Shown here: in pieces, positions 24,540 through 35,980 of the stretch | Numbering within the stretch: the first letter of the stretch is position 1 | Layout: every line of letters starts with the position of its first letter | Origin: Cymodocea nodosa | Taxonomy: Eukaryota > Streptophyta > Magnoliopsida > Alismatales > Cymodoceaceae | Assembly (NCBI GenBank): GCA_036874045.1 | Contig: CM072347.1 | Coordinates: 7,690,501-7,754,500 of the forward strand | Reading direction: 5' to 3' | Length of the DNA stretch: 64,000 nt | Notes under the pieces: model-generated | Told to the model about the DNA's origin: nothing | The model's input: the letters and a program-made list of their open reading frames with translations, nothing else | Database searches by the model: none | Made by a program: the position numbers and the translations under genes

Positions 24540-24551
24540 TGGTATCAGAGC
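24540..24551 (+). other. Element B primer binding site
   Basis: TGGTATCAGAGC, two bases after the LTR, complementary to the 3' end of plant initiator tRNA-Met, as usual for copia. Confidence 0.9.
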
Positions 24552-24737
24552 TTTGTTAAAAATCTTTGATATAAAATCAATACAAACTTATTTAATATCA
24601 CTGCTTATTCTACCTTCCTTGTTTTTAAACAGAAATTAATATCTGAGCATACATTTAACACTATTGATTTAAGGCTCAAATTGTTTTAAAGTTTTAAGAC
24701 TGTTTAAAATCAAATAGGTTGAAAAATCGAAGGTAAA

Positions 24738-26991
24738 ATAGCTACTAGAAATGGTAATTTTTCTTTATATGAAGGCCAAAATCTTAATCATCCTCCTTTA
24801 TTTGATGGAATACATTTTGAATATTGGAATTATAGGATGACTATTTTTCTTCAAAATATAGATCATAAGTTGTGGTTCATGATTTCTAAACCATATACTC
24901 CGTTAACTACCCCTTATAATACTTGGATAATTACTGAAAAAGAAAATGAAACTCTGAATGCTAAGGGCTTAAATATTTTATTCTGTGCATTGAGTTATGA
25001 ACAATTCAGTAAAGTGTCGGCATATAAATCTGCTTATGAGGTGTGGCATGCATTAGAAGTTTCACATGAAGGTACTTCTCAAGTTAAAGAGACAAAAATA
25101 AACATGTTGATTCATAAGTATGAACTCTTTAAGATGCATGAAGACGAAAATATTTTTGAGATGTTTTCCAAATTTCTTGATATCATAAACTCTTTAAAAT
25201 GTTTAGGAAAAAATTTTGAACAGAAGGATTTGGTGAGGAAAATTCTCAGATCCCTAAGTTCTAAATGGTCTCAGAAAGTAACATCAATTGAGGAATCACG
25301 AGATTTAAATGTTTATTCTATGAATGAACTTATAGGAAATTTAACAGCTTATGAAGTTCAATTAAATGAATCACTAAGTCACAACAAACTAAAAATGAAG
25401 AAAGAAATAGCCTTCAAAATTAATTCAGATTCTGATATATCTACTGATTTTGACGAGGATTTGATTTTGCTGACTAGGAAATTCAAGAAAGCATGGAAAG
25501 CTAGGAAACAGCAAAGGAACAAAAATGATAAACCCTCAACGTCAAAATCATTGAATGACAAGAATTCTTCATCCAGAAAGTATGTATGTTACAACTGTAA
25601 GAAACCTGGACATCTTTCTCCAGATTGTCCTATGAGGAAAAATGAAAAGCAAAGTAGGACAAATCAGAAGAAGACGGCTCAGAAAACTCAGAAAAAGTTT
25701 TACAAGAAAAAGGCTTTGAAGGTCACTTGGGATGACATGTCTGAAGAGTCTGAATCTGAGGAATCAACTTCAAAATCTTCACATTCAGAAGGAGAACAAG
25801 AATTAGAAGACATTGCTCATGTGTGCTTCATGGCAGATGAGTCTGAGGTAATATCTGGTCCTGAAAGTCATTCAGATTTCAACTTTAATGAATTATTATG
25901 TGCTTATATGCATTATTACAAAAACTTAAAGTATGTAAACTGGAAAATAAGAATATTAGAAATCTTCATCCATTATGGAAGAAGAAAATTGTTTCCTGTC
26001 TACTACTTTAGAAAAGTTTAAATGTGATAATGAAAATCATGCTAGAGATTTGCAAAAATTTAGATTTAATGAATGTATGTTGCATGAACAAATACAAAAT
26101 ATAAATGTTGAAAAATTAAAGATAGAATTTGAAAATGAAATGTTGAGAAACAATATAAATGAACTTGAATTAAAGATAGAAAAATTAAAACTAAGAGAGC
26201 AAGATTTAAATTCTACCTTTGAGAAATGGAATTTAAGTCAAACTAAGTTAGACAAATTAACTAGTACCCCCGTGGTGTCTTATAAATTTGGCTTAGGATT
26301 TGATTATCCTGAATATCCTGAATCTCAAGCCAATAAAGGATTTATTAGTTGCAATTCAAGTAAATCTAAGACTAAAATTCCTTTTATCATGAAACAAGGT
26401 AATAAATATGTAGAAGTAGATACTTCAAGGGATGAATCATGTAGTAATAATATAAATCAATGTGATTTGTCAAATTGTACTTCTAACATGACTATAAATG
26501 TTTCTAAAAATCTTGTTTCTTGTTCTGGAAATTCAGTTTCTTATATTTCTAAAATTTCAGACAATTGTAGTAAACTGAAAATTCAGAAACCTAAGCATGT
26601 AATTCAATACACTGGTATTAGACCAATTACTCATTCTGCATGTGATAAAACAAAAAATTCTTGTGTAGAAAAAGATTTTGTTTGTACGGAAAGTGTTAAT
26701 ACAAGTACAAAATCTTGGTATGAACTTACAGAAATGTATAAGCATGATCAAAATAAATTTACATCTGATAAAAATATGTTTGGTCTTGATTATACTACAT
26801 CTGAAAACAAAAAGAATGATTGCAAAAGCAATAATGCTATATGTGAGTATGAAGTTAATGATAAATCAATAGTACTTACAACTAATAAGAATATAAATGA
26901 TAATGTTAAACTATTTTTAAACAAAAAGAAGAAATATGTGTTTAATGAACTTGGTCCTCAACAACATTGGGTACCAAGAAAAAGTTTTTCT
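24738..26991 (+). pseudogene. Element B gag, frameshifted, start codon lost
   Basis: Copia gag in two frames. The reading starts at 24738, where family C gag has ATG and this copy has ATA. The N-terminal gag wording (HPPLFDGIHFEYWNYRM) follows directly. The first frame runs to 26021 and includes ESKINMLIHKYELF-type gag core sequence and a CX2CX4HX4C zinc knuckle (CYNCKKPGHLSPDC, 25587-25628). Near 25975 the reading moves to the +1 frame. It continues as a long Asn/Lys-rich, coiled-coil-like region (25975-26300) to HWVPRKSFS and a stop at 26992. Three stops separate it from the protease frame. Without a start codon, only 394- and 339-codon fragments remain open. Confidence 0.85.
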
Positions 26992-27021
26992 TAATTTGTA
27001 TTGTAGGAGTAAACAACATCA

Positions 27022-29376
27022 AAATGGATCTTGGATAGTGGAGCGTCAAGTCACATGACCGGACAAAAAAGTCTATTACAAAATTTTACAAATACCATGA
27101 AAGGAAGTGTAACATTTGGAAACAAAAGCAAAGATAAAATCATAGGTATGGGCAATGTTCAAATAACTCCTACTTGTGTTATTTCGAATGTACTATATGT
27201 AGAAAACCTAGGATTTAATTTGCTGAGTGTCATAAAACTAACTGAAAATGGATATTATGTAGTGTTTGAAGATAATGTATGCAAAATAATTGATAAAAAT
27301 ACAGATGAAATTAAGTTTATTGCTAAAAGAAAAGGTTCTGTATGTATTTTATCTTTACCTTCTAGTGTAGTTGATTTAAATTCATGTTTGCTAGCTGAAA
27401 CTAGTGATGCATATCTATGGCATAGAAGGATTGGGCATATAAATATGAGACTATTACATAAACTATCTAGAAAACATTTAGTGAGAGGTTTACCAAAGAT
27501 TAAATACTCAAAGGACTTTATGTGTGATGCATGTGAGTTAGGTAAACTTCACAAAAACTCTTTTAAATCCAAAACTGATATTTCAAGCAAGAGAGTCTTA
27601 GAACTTATACATATGGATCTATTTGGACCAACAAGAATCATGAGTCTTGGTGGTAAACGGTATGTATTTGTTTTAGTAGATGACTTCTCTAGATACACTT
27701 GGGTATATTTTCTAGCATCTAAGACAGAAGTTTTTGAAAAATTTAAAATATTTTGCAATTTTGTACAAAATGAGCAAAGTGTCTCTATTCAAAAACTTAG
27801 GAGTGATCATGGAACTGAATTTGATAATGATCAAATAGATAACTATTGTAATGAGCATGGCATTGATCACAGATTTTCTTTTCCAAGAGCACTGTGTCAA
27901 AATGGTGTTGTTGAGAGAAAGAATAGATCACTTCAAGAAATGGCCAGAACTATGTTGAATGAACATAAGTTACCTCAAAATCTTTGGGCTGAAGCAGTAA
28001 ATACAGCTTGTTATGTTATTAACAGAAGTCATTTAAGACCTCATGTTAATAAAACTCCTTTTGAAATTATGTTTAATAGGGTTCCAAAAATTTCCTATAT
28101 GAAACCATTTGGCTGCAAGTGTTTTATTCTTAATACTAAGGATAAAAGGGATAAATTTCAAGCCAAATCGGATGAAGAAATTTTTGTAGGTTACTCTACT
28201 AGAAGTAAAGCCTATAGAGTATATAACAAGACTTCTAGGACTATTGAAGAAACCCTCAATGTAAGCTTCAATGAAAATTCTCTTAGAGAATCTCAATCTA
28301 AAGCTGATAATGATGATATGATCAATTTTCCAAATGAGTTAGAGATCAATAGAGAGATTGATGATTTATCTGAGAAAATCAAAAATATGAACTTAAATGA
28401 TCAAACTAATGATGAAAGTGATGGACTTTCAGATGTTGATGAGAATATTGAGGAAAATCAGAGAAATTGGCGTTATTCTTCATCACATCCCATTACTCAA
28501 GTCATTGGTAATATTAATGAGGGAGTTAAAACTAGAGCTTCAGTAAATTTAAATAGTATGTGTATGTTTGTTTCTATGGTGGAACCAAGGAATATACAAG
28601 AAGCATTATCTGATGAAAATTGGATAGTGGCAATGCAAGAAGAACTAAATCAATTCATCAGAAATGATGTATGGGAATTAGTCTCTCCACTAGAAAATCA
28701 GTCCATAATAGGTACAAAGTGGATCTTTAGAAACAAAACTAACGAAACTGGTCAAATTATAATGAATAAAGCTAGATTAGTTGCACAAGGATATACACAG
28801 GAAGAAGGATTAGATTATAATGAAACATTTGCTCCTATGGCTAGGTTAGAAAGTATTAGAATATTATTGGCCTATGCTTGTTATATGGATTTTAAATTAT
28901 ATCAAATGAATGTAAAGAGTGCATTTCTAAATGGTTTAATTAATGAAGAAGTCTATGTAAAACAACCACCTAGATTTGAAGATATTAAAAATCCTAACTT
29001 TGTGTATAAATTGAAGAAAGTCTTATATGGTTTGAAGCAAGCACCTAGATCATGGTATGAAAGATTGTCTACTTTTTTAATAGAAAAAGGCTATATCAAA
29101 TATAGAGGCAAGGTTAATGGAAAATCTGTATATTCTGAAATGAGATTAATGGAAAATCTGAATGTAGAGGCAATGTTTATTGCAAATATATTGCATGCAA
29201 ATTTATTTCAGAGGGTTGGACACAATATGGAAGTCAGCAGAAGTTGTTTATATGCAACTTATAGCTTGCTGAATAGAATTCAAATCAATTGGTTTGATGT
29301 TTTCACTTCTCAACTACAGCATATAAGTTCAAAGTTATTTTATGGTGATGTTGTATGTAGACTCATTACAAGCTAA
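27022..29376 (+). pseudogene. Element B pol fused in frame to accessory ORF 3b tail
   Basis: A long open frame of about 780 codons with no usual ATG start. In order: protease active site (LDSGASSHMTG, 27031); GAG-pre-integrase zinc region (LWHRRIGHIN...CDACELGK, 27415-27555); integrase core with D at DLFGP/DDFSRY, D in RSDHGTEF and E in NGVVERKNRSLQEM (27610-27950); the GCKCFILNTK region (28110); and the reverse transcriptase N-terminal half (WIFRNKTNE, VAQGYTQEEGLDY, LYGLKQAPRSWYE, 28720-29070). At about 29100 (after EKGY) the reverse transcriptase stops before its YVDD box. The frame passes without a stop into the accessory domain (FIANILHANLFQRVGHNMEVSRS) and ends ITS at 29376. RNase H is missing. 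Confidence 0.9.
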
Positions 29377-29412
29377 TTAAATTTATCCGACTAGCCCTCT
29401 GAAACTAAAGGC

Positions 29413-29652
29413 ATGAGAGCATTTAGTGTCAAAGATTTGCAAAAATTCCAAGCCATGCATAAACCTCAACGACGACAACAACAACAACCTGATACAAACC
29501 ATATACAACAAAGTTATTCAGTTCAAGCAGAACAGCAAACCCAGCTACCTCCTGACTTAGATGCAGTGCTTAACGACATCAGAAATGATATTAGGCATCT
29601 AGGAGATAAAATATGTAATGCTATAAGTGATATACTTAGGAGGGGTCGCTAA
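29413..29652 (+). pseudogene. Accessory ORF 3b C-terminal tail (element B)
   Basis: 79 codons: a start region like copy A's SAKELQKY, a glutamine-rich stretch (RRQQQQPDTNHIQQ) and a closing helix-like segment (DIRNDIRHLGDKICNAIS) before the stop. It is the end of the same protein as 4990-5297. In this copy it is separated from the pol fusion by a stop and ~36 bp, and may be translated only if the stop is recent. Confidence 0.65.
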
Positions 29653-30129
29653 CTGTTTTTGTTTGTTTTTGAATACAAAATGTAATGTTTGTATTACTTG
29701 TTTGATTCATTGAACAATAAATTTTTCTGTAAATATCTTCAATTATTATTTTTGTTTACAGAAAGAGTTGTTGTAATTGTAATTCTCATATATATGTATA
29801 TATATTCTTTGTAATTATCTTTTTGATTAATGACAAAAAGGGGGAGAAATATTATAAAAAGATGATTATGATCTTAATTGCATATATATATTATAAAAGG
29901 AGATGCTATTTAAATGGTTATTGTAATCTGACAGATGATAATTAGAAAACTGATACTTATATAATTATTGACATTTGAGAGTTTTAGTTCTGAGAGGTAA
30001 AATGTACACAAACAATAGAAATAAGCTTAAGTGAACTTAAGTCAACAAACAAGTTTGTTGAATTAAAAGTTAACCCAATGAAGGTGCTTTGTTAAGTTAT
30101 ACATATTTCATAATTGATTTAATATGGTA
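29653..30129 (+). mobile_element. Element B 3' non-coding region
   Basis: AT-rich, with the purine tract AAAAAGGGGGAGAAA near 29835. The same sequence occurs reversed at 53697-54110, where it leads through a second purine tract into a complete LTR start. Here that second tract and the first ~1.1 kb of LTR are deleted. Confidence 0.75.
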
Positions 30130-30706
30130 AGATTTTCAAGGATCAAACCATCCTTGCACACCAAAAGAAAAATCCTTTTCAGGGATCAAAAGCACCTTCT
30201 CGAGGAAAATCTCTCAAGTAGAAGAAAGTTCAGTGAAGCATAAAAAGGCAAGATTTTCGTCACTGAAGATTTGAAGTATCTGAAGGAAGAAAGTTCAGTG
30301 AAGCATAAAAAGGTAAGATTTTCGTCACTGAAGATTTGAAGTATCAGAAGAAAGCAAATTCGGTGAAGCATGAAAAGATAAGATATTCGTCACTGAAGAA
30401 TTGCTGAAGAAGAAAAAGAAGAAGAAGAAAGATCTCAAACAGGGAGAAAAGTTTTAAATTCCGTAAATTAGTTTTCTCTATTTGTAGTTATGAAATTGTT
30501 TAGATGATACATGGTATCGAAATATAATTGCATCTACAATTTCTGAGGAGAATTGAATTGTATATTGTAATTGAAACCTTAAATAAAAATGATTTTATGA
30601 AAACAATGTCTCGACTTGTTTTTGAGTTTTAAAGTTTCAATTATATTTCAGAAAATATTAAAAATACACAATTTACTCCCCTCTTGTGTAGCCATACAAT
30701 CCTACA
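30130..30706 (+). repeat. Element B 3' LTR, 5'-truncated
   Basis: Matches the 5' LTR from about 23905 to its end (ATCCTACA) and is followed by the TSD CTTTC (30707-30711). The U3 start is deleted. Confidence 0.85.
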
Positions 30707-30904
30707 CTTTCCTTAAGTAACCTTTTCTGAATTTTTCTTAAGTAAATTGACTTCAATAAAAATCAAAATTTCATAAATTCTTAACTACCAGAAAACAGTA
30801 ATTCGAAAATAGATATATATATATATATATATTTGATAATAAAGAAATTAAATTCTAAAACTACCTTATATCAAACCAAAATGTTATACAATGAACAAGA
30901 CAAT

Positions 30905-32205
30905 TTAAACATTAGACAACTTACAGATACCAAGTTCTAATCGTAATTTTGAAAAGATATTCTCATCTAAGGGTTTTGTAAATAGATCTGCTAATTATTA
31001 TGTGGTAGTAACAAAATTTAATACTATTTTTCCTTTTATAACATTATCCCTTAGAAAATGATGTCGAACTTCTATATGTTTAGCTCATGAATGTAAGACA
31101 AGATTTTTAAACAAACTTATTGCAAAACTACTATCACAAAAAATCTTAGTGGATTCATAGGTTAAATTAAAATCTTTTAAAGTTTGTCTGATCCATAGGA
31201 TTTGAGCAGAGCAAAGTGCAGCAGCTATATATTCAGCTTTAGTTGTAGATAATGCTATACAATTTTGCTTTTTGCTAAACCATGACAGTAAAGAATTTCC
31301 TAATAATTGACATGTGCCACTGGTGTTTTTTCTTTCAAACTTACATCCTGTGAAATCAGCATCACTATAACCTATTAAATTTAGAGAATTGTGTTTAAAG
31401 TAAAACAATCCAAAATTGATGGTTCCTAATAGATATTTAAAAATTTGTTTAATAGCAAGTAGATGTGATTCTTTAGGATTAGATTGATATCTAGCACAAG
31501 TACACACACTAAACATAATATCTGGTTGGCTAATTGTTAAATAAAGTAATGAACCAATCATACTTCTATATTGTTTTATATCTACAGTTTTTCTAGAGTC
31601 ATCTTTATCCAACTTAGTGATAGTACTCATTGGTGTATTCTTTGTTTTAGTGTTGTCTAAACTAAACCTCTTTAATAAATCTCGAGTATATTTTTCTTGT
31701 GAAATAAAAGTACCCTAATCTAACTACTTAATTTGTAAGCCTAGGAAAAATGATAGTTCACCTATCATACTCATTTCAAATTGATTAGTCATGTCTTTCG
31801 AAAAAGACTCAACTAATTTATCATTTGTTGCTCCAAATATGATGTCATCTACATAGATTTGAACTACCAATATATCTTTTTCGACCTTCTTGATAAAAAG
31901 AGTGTGATCTGCCTTTCCCATAGAATACCCTTTTTCCATAAGAAATTTAAATAATCTCTCATACCAAGACCTAGGAGATTGTTTAAGGCCATATAGTGCC
32001 TTCTTAAGCTTGTAAACATACTCAGGATGTTTTGAATTTTCAAAACTTGGAGGTTGTTTTACATAAACTTCTTCTTTTATATATCCATTTAAAAAAGTAG
32101 TCTTAACATCCATTTGATATAATTTGAAACCCATATAACAAGCATATGCTAACAAAATTTGTATTGATTCTAGTCTAGCAATAGGAGCAAATGTTTCATC
32201 ATAAT
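30905..32205 (-). pseudogene. Element C (minus): reverse transcriptase C-terminal half and RNase H
   Basis: From 32205 down, the minus strand reads NYDETFAPIARLESIQ, QMDVKTTFLNG and LYGLKQSPRSWYE, then the catalytic YVDDIIFG (about 31845) and FFLGLQIK, a stop at about 31721, a short damaged stretch, then RNase H (31630-30905). The RNase H shows QYRSMIGSLLYL, SDADFTGCKFERKNTSG, STTKAEYIAA and the end KHIEVRHHFLRD to a stop at 30905. It has scattered stops (for example 31083) but keeps the whole domain. At 32205 it is interrupted by the family B solo LTR and resumes at 34170. Confidence 0.9.
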
Positions 32206-32840
32206 TGTAGGATCGTATGGCTACACAAGAGGGGGGTGAATTGTGTTGTTCAACATTTTCGTTTATAATTGAAACTTCAATAATTAAAAACAAGTCGAGA
32301 CACTGTTTTCATAAAATCATTTTTATTCAAGATTTCAATTACAATATACAATTCAATTCTCCTCAGAAATTGTAGATGCAATTATATCTCGATACCATGT
32401 ATCATCTAAACAATTTCATAACTACAAATAGAGAAAACTAATTTGCGAAATTTAAAACATTTCTCCCTGTTTGAGATCTTTCTTCTTCTTTTTCTTTTTC
32501 TTCTTCAGCAATTCTTTAGTGACAAATATATAGTCTTTCTCTACTTCACTGAATTTGCTTTCTCTTGATACTTCAAATCTTCAGTGACATATATCTTACC
32601 TTTTTCTTCTTCACTAAATTTTCTTCCACCTAAGAGCTTTTCCCCGAAGAGGTGTTTTTGATCCCTGAAAATATTTTTCTTTTGGTATGTAGGGATAGTT
32701 TGATCAACGAGAATTCTATGCTTTTTATATTGTATCTTCATTTCATGCATATCCTCCACGTTTAATCACTACCAGTTTTCCACTTCTTCACGTCTTTTCT
32801 TTTTCTTTCATCGAAATACACACATTCTAACCCACGTTTA

Positions 32841-32961
32841 GGTGCATTTACACCTACTACCAAGCACTAGCTCCTATAAGAACTCTGGAGTTAATTGTGC
32901 TTGGATGGGAGTAGAACCAGGATGGGTGACCACTTGGGAAGTTCTCGTGTAGTGCCTATGG
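32841..32961 (+). ncRNA. 5S rRNA-like head of the SINE (RNA polymerase III promoter)
   Basis: About 121 nt with the plant 5S layout, diverged at many positions but with the internal promoter boxes well kept. No T-run terminator follows directly, so transcription would run into the SINE body. This is a transposon part, not a rRNA gene. Confidence 0.8.
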
Positions 32962-33055
32962 GTAGTAGTGTTGGCTCTGCTCAAGCATTGACAAGCTGTA
33001 GTTGTGTGCACCACTTACTAAAGTGGGCCTTACAAGGCCTCCTACAAGCTTTTGT

Positions 33056-33235
33056 CTCCTTGGATACTCTTGGTGTATACCAAGCCGTTTGAGTGTCCAT
33101 TGAGACTCACATGTTATCACCTCCATGGATACTCCTAGTGTATACCAGGCTGTTTGAGTGTCCATAAAGGTTCACCTTCTATCACCTCTAAGGATACTCC
33201 TGGTGTTCACCAGGCTGTTTGAGTGTCTAAGGAGG
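33056..33235 (+). repeat. Three ~63-bp hairpin repeats in the SINE tail
   Basis: Units share GGATACTC-nTGGTGTATACCA-GnnGTTTGAGTGTC. Each can fold with ACTC pairing to GAGT and an inner stem: CTTGGT/ACCAAG in unit 1, CCTxGT/ACCAGG in unit 2, CCTGGTG/CACCAGG in unit 3. The second stem pair is T-A in unit 1 and C-G in unit 3, a compensatory change. Confidence 0.8.
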
Positions 33236-34169
33236 ACCTTTAAAAAAAAAAACCCACGTTTACATTTTGAATTTTGTTTAATCATCAGTCCTAGATCTCT
33301 AAAAAATTTCCTGCAAAATAAACTTTCTCGTCCAAATTTTTTCAAGTAGTAAGTAATCGTTACTTTAATGTTAACTAAACGAGTAACACAAGTATATATA
33401 TAACTTAACGTTTCTAACTTAACGAGTTTCTCATGTACCAATTCACGTGACTAGTACTGTAGCTAACTCAACGAACTAAGTCTGTGGTGTTACGCTAACT
33501 CAACAAACCATCTTAGTGGTGTTACAATAACTCAACGAACTAGTAATAAACAAATGTTTTTATAATAAGAATTTTACCACGTGCAAAAATAACAACTTAA
33601 GTTTATAACGCTAACCTAATGTGTTGCCTTAGTGTTCAATACAACAACTCAACGCGTTTAGTTATGTTAACTTAACGAGTTAAACATGTGCACCTCACGT
33701 GATACAATATAACATTCGTAACTTATAATTTCACCATGTATATACCACTAACTTAACGAGTTTGTCTCTTCTTTTACTCACTAACTTAACGAGTTCTCAC
33801 GTGACCTATTTTAACCTTTAAGCCTCTAACTTAACGAGTTCTCACATGACCTCTATAAAAATAACACTCTAACTTAACGAGTTGTCTAAATGTGCACTGT
33901 ACATGATACAGAAAATATAACTTTAAAATATATCATGCATTTCAATAAAAACACACGTTAACTTAACGTTTAGTTAAATGAGAAATTAATACAACAAAAC
34001 GACTAGTTATTAACTTAGTATAATTTCAGATCCAATATAAACAAGTATTTATATCAATAAGCTTTTTCTGTATTAATTGATGATTTTAATTTCTTTTCAC
34101 AAGCAATAGTAATTGAACAAATATGATTATTTTCATTTAGTACACATCATCAAAACAAAATACTCAACA

Positions 34170-35980
34170 ATAGGCAATTCCTTCCTCTTGCTTGTAACCT
34201 TAAGCAACTAACCTAGCTTTATTTTTAACTATATGTCTATCCTGATCAACTTTGTTTCTAAATACCCATCTTATTCCTGTTATGGAATGATTTTCAAGTA
34301 GTGAAACTAGATCCCATGCCTCATTTCTTATAAATTGATTTAGCTCATCTTGCATAGCTAAATACCAAAATTCATCTTCTAAGGCATCTTCAATTTTCTT
34401 AGGTTCTAGTAAGGAAACAAATAAATAAGCACCACAAATGTTGACTACTGATGACCTAGTCCTAACTCCTTGATTATGATTGCCTATTATCTAATCAATA
34501 GGATGAGATGAACCATAACGCCAATTTTTATGTTGTTCCACATTTTCTATAGGTATGACATTATTTTCTTCTAAATCTTCATCATTTAAGTTTATATTTC
34601 TTATTCTGTTAGATAATCTTTCAATTTCTCTGTCAACATCATTTGGTATCATTTCTGGGAGAATTTCTAAATCAAAGTTTTCAGCATGTCTAAAATCCAA
34701 ATGAGAATTTTCATGAAATTTCACATGTAGAGTTTCCTCAATGGTTTTGTTGATTTGTTATATACTCTATATGCCTTACTTCTAATGGAATAACCAACAA
34801 AAATACTCTCATCTGATTTGGCTCTAAATTTGTCTCTACATTCCTTAGTATTTAAAATAAAACACTTGCAGCCAAAAGGTTTTAAATAACTTATTTTAGG
34901 AACACTGTTATATCATATCTCATAAGGAGTTTTATCCAAAATTAGACTTAGATATACTTTATTTATAACATAACATGCTGTATGAACTACTTCTGCCTAG
35001 AGAGATAGGAGTAACTTATTTTCATTTAACATAGTTCTGGACATTTCCTGAAGTGATCTATTTTTATGTTCTACTATCCCATTTTGTGAAGGAACTCTTG
35101 GAAATGAGTACCTATGATCTATGCCTAATTCTTCACAAAAGGTGTCCATTTGATCATTATCAAATTTTGTACCATGATCACTCCTAAGTTTTTGAATCTT
35201 AACATTTTGCTCATTCTAAACTTTATTACAGAATATCTTAAATATTTCAAAAACTTCAATTTTATTAGCTAGAAAATAAACCCAAGTAAACCTAGAATAG
35301 TCATCAACTAGTACAAAAGCATAATGTTTACCTCTTAGACTAGTTGTCCTAGTAGGTCCAAATAAATCCATATGGACTAGTTCTAAAACTCTTTTGCTTG
35401 TTATTTCATTTAAACTTTTAAAGGATGTTTTATGTAATTTACCTAGTTGACATGCATCACACATAAACTCTTTCGAGTACTTAATACTAGGTAAACCTCT
35501 AACTAGATTCTTTTTAGACAGCTTTTGTAATAATTTTAAGTTTGAGTGTCCTAGCCTTCTATGCCATAAAATAACTTCATCTGATTTTGCAATTAAGCAA
35601 GCATTGTCTTTAATAATATCAGAAGGCAAATTTAGAATACAAATGGTCCTTTCTTGTATGCAATGAATAAAATTTCGTTTGTAGACATGTCCATAATTTT
35701 ACAGGAATTTTTTTCAAAAATTACTCTGTAAAACTTCATTAAAACAAGAACACTCAATAAATTAAAACCTAAGTTTTCCACTAATAAGACATCATTTATA
35801 AAACATTTTTTAGTTACCTGAACCTTGCCAGACCCAAGGACATTTATTTTGCTTTTATTTCCAAAGGTAATTTGTTCGTTCTTGGTCTTTGTTACTTTTG
35901 TAAGTAATCGTATATCTCCAGTCATGTGGCTAGATGCTCCATTGTTCATTATCCATTTTGATTTGTGTACCTACAAAACA
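34170..35980 (-). pseudogene. Element C (minus): protease, integrase, start of reverse transcriptase
   Basis: From 35980 down: protease region NGASSHMTG at 35949, where the catalytic Asp seen in element B (DSGASS) is lost through a short deletion; GAG-pre-integrase (LWHRRLGHSN, CDACQLGKLH, about 35570-35440); integrase core (DLFGPTRTTS, DDYSRFTWVY, RSDHGTKF, NGIVEHKNRSLQEM, to about 35035); GCKCFILNTK (34860); then linker and the start of reverse transcriptase (KNKARLVA, 34210). Stops and frame changes are frequent (35632, 35219, about 34990, 34735). It is interrupted at 34170 by the solo LTR. Confidence 0.9.

Larger units (their letters stand above)
22798..30706 (+). mobile_element. Copia element B, complete ends, CTTTC TSD
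   Basis: A 7.9-kb Ty1/copia element inserted in the spacer of element C. The outer flanks are identical five-base repeats: CTTTC at 22793-22797 and 30707-30711. Order: 5' LTR, tRNA-Met primer site, gag, protease, integrase, truncated reverse transcriptase fused to an accessory ORF tail, 3' non-coding region, then a 5'-truncated LTR. Two internal deletions are visible: one from mid reverse transcriptase into the accessory ORF (near 29100), and one from the 3' region into the 3' LTR (near 30130). The gag-pol type and accessory ORF suggest a Sirevirus-like relative of family C. It cannot be autonomous. Confidence 0.9.
32841..33250 (+). mobile_element. 5S-rRNA-derived SINE with 12-bp TSD
   Basis: Flanked by the exact 12-base repeat AACCCACGTTTA (32829-32840 and 33251-33262). 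The uninterrupted site is seen in the other family B LTRs (about 49160, 23728), so this is a clean insertion. The head, 32841-32961, aligns over its full ~120 nt with plant 5S rRNA. It includes the A-box region (AGTTAATTGTGCTTGG, 32889), the intermediate element and the C-box (AGGATGGGTGACCACTTGGG, 32919). A unique ~90-bp body follows, then three tandem ~63-bp units (about 33056-33235), each with a short hairpin, and an A-tail of 9-11 A. 5S head, A-tail and long TSD together define a LINE-mobilised SINE of the 5S class. I do not recognise the family. Confidence 0.85.
32206..34169 (-). mobile_element. Family B solo LTR inserted in element C pol
   Basis: Minus-strand LTR from TGTTGAGTATTTTG at 34169 to CGATCCTACA at 32206. 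It is 1964 bp because a 422-bp SINE plus TSD is nested inside; without it the length is about 1540 bp. The five bases on the two sides (ATAAT and ATAGG on +) agree at three of five positions, compatible with an old, mutated TSD. The pol reading joins across the site (VAxGYKQEEGI | NYDETFAPIA). Confidence 0.85.

Noticed and set aside
32841..32961. A functional 5S rRNA gene
   Set aside because: Many changes from plant 5S, no T-run terminator after it, and it is the head of a unit with A-tail and TSD inside an LTR.
32829..33262. Cassandra-type TRIM, which also carries 5S sequence
   Set aside because: No LTR pair, no primer site or purine tract; instead an A-tail and a 12-bp TSD, the marks of a SINE.
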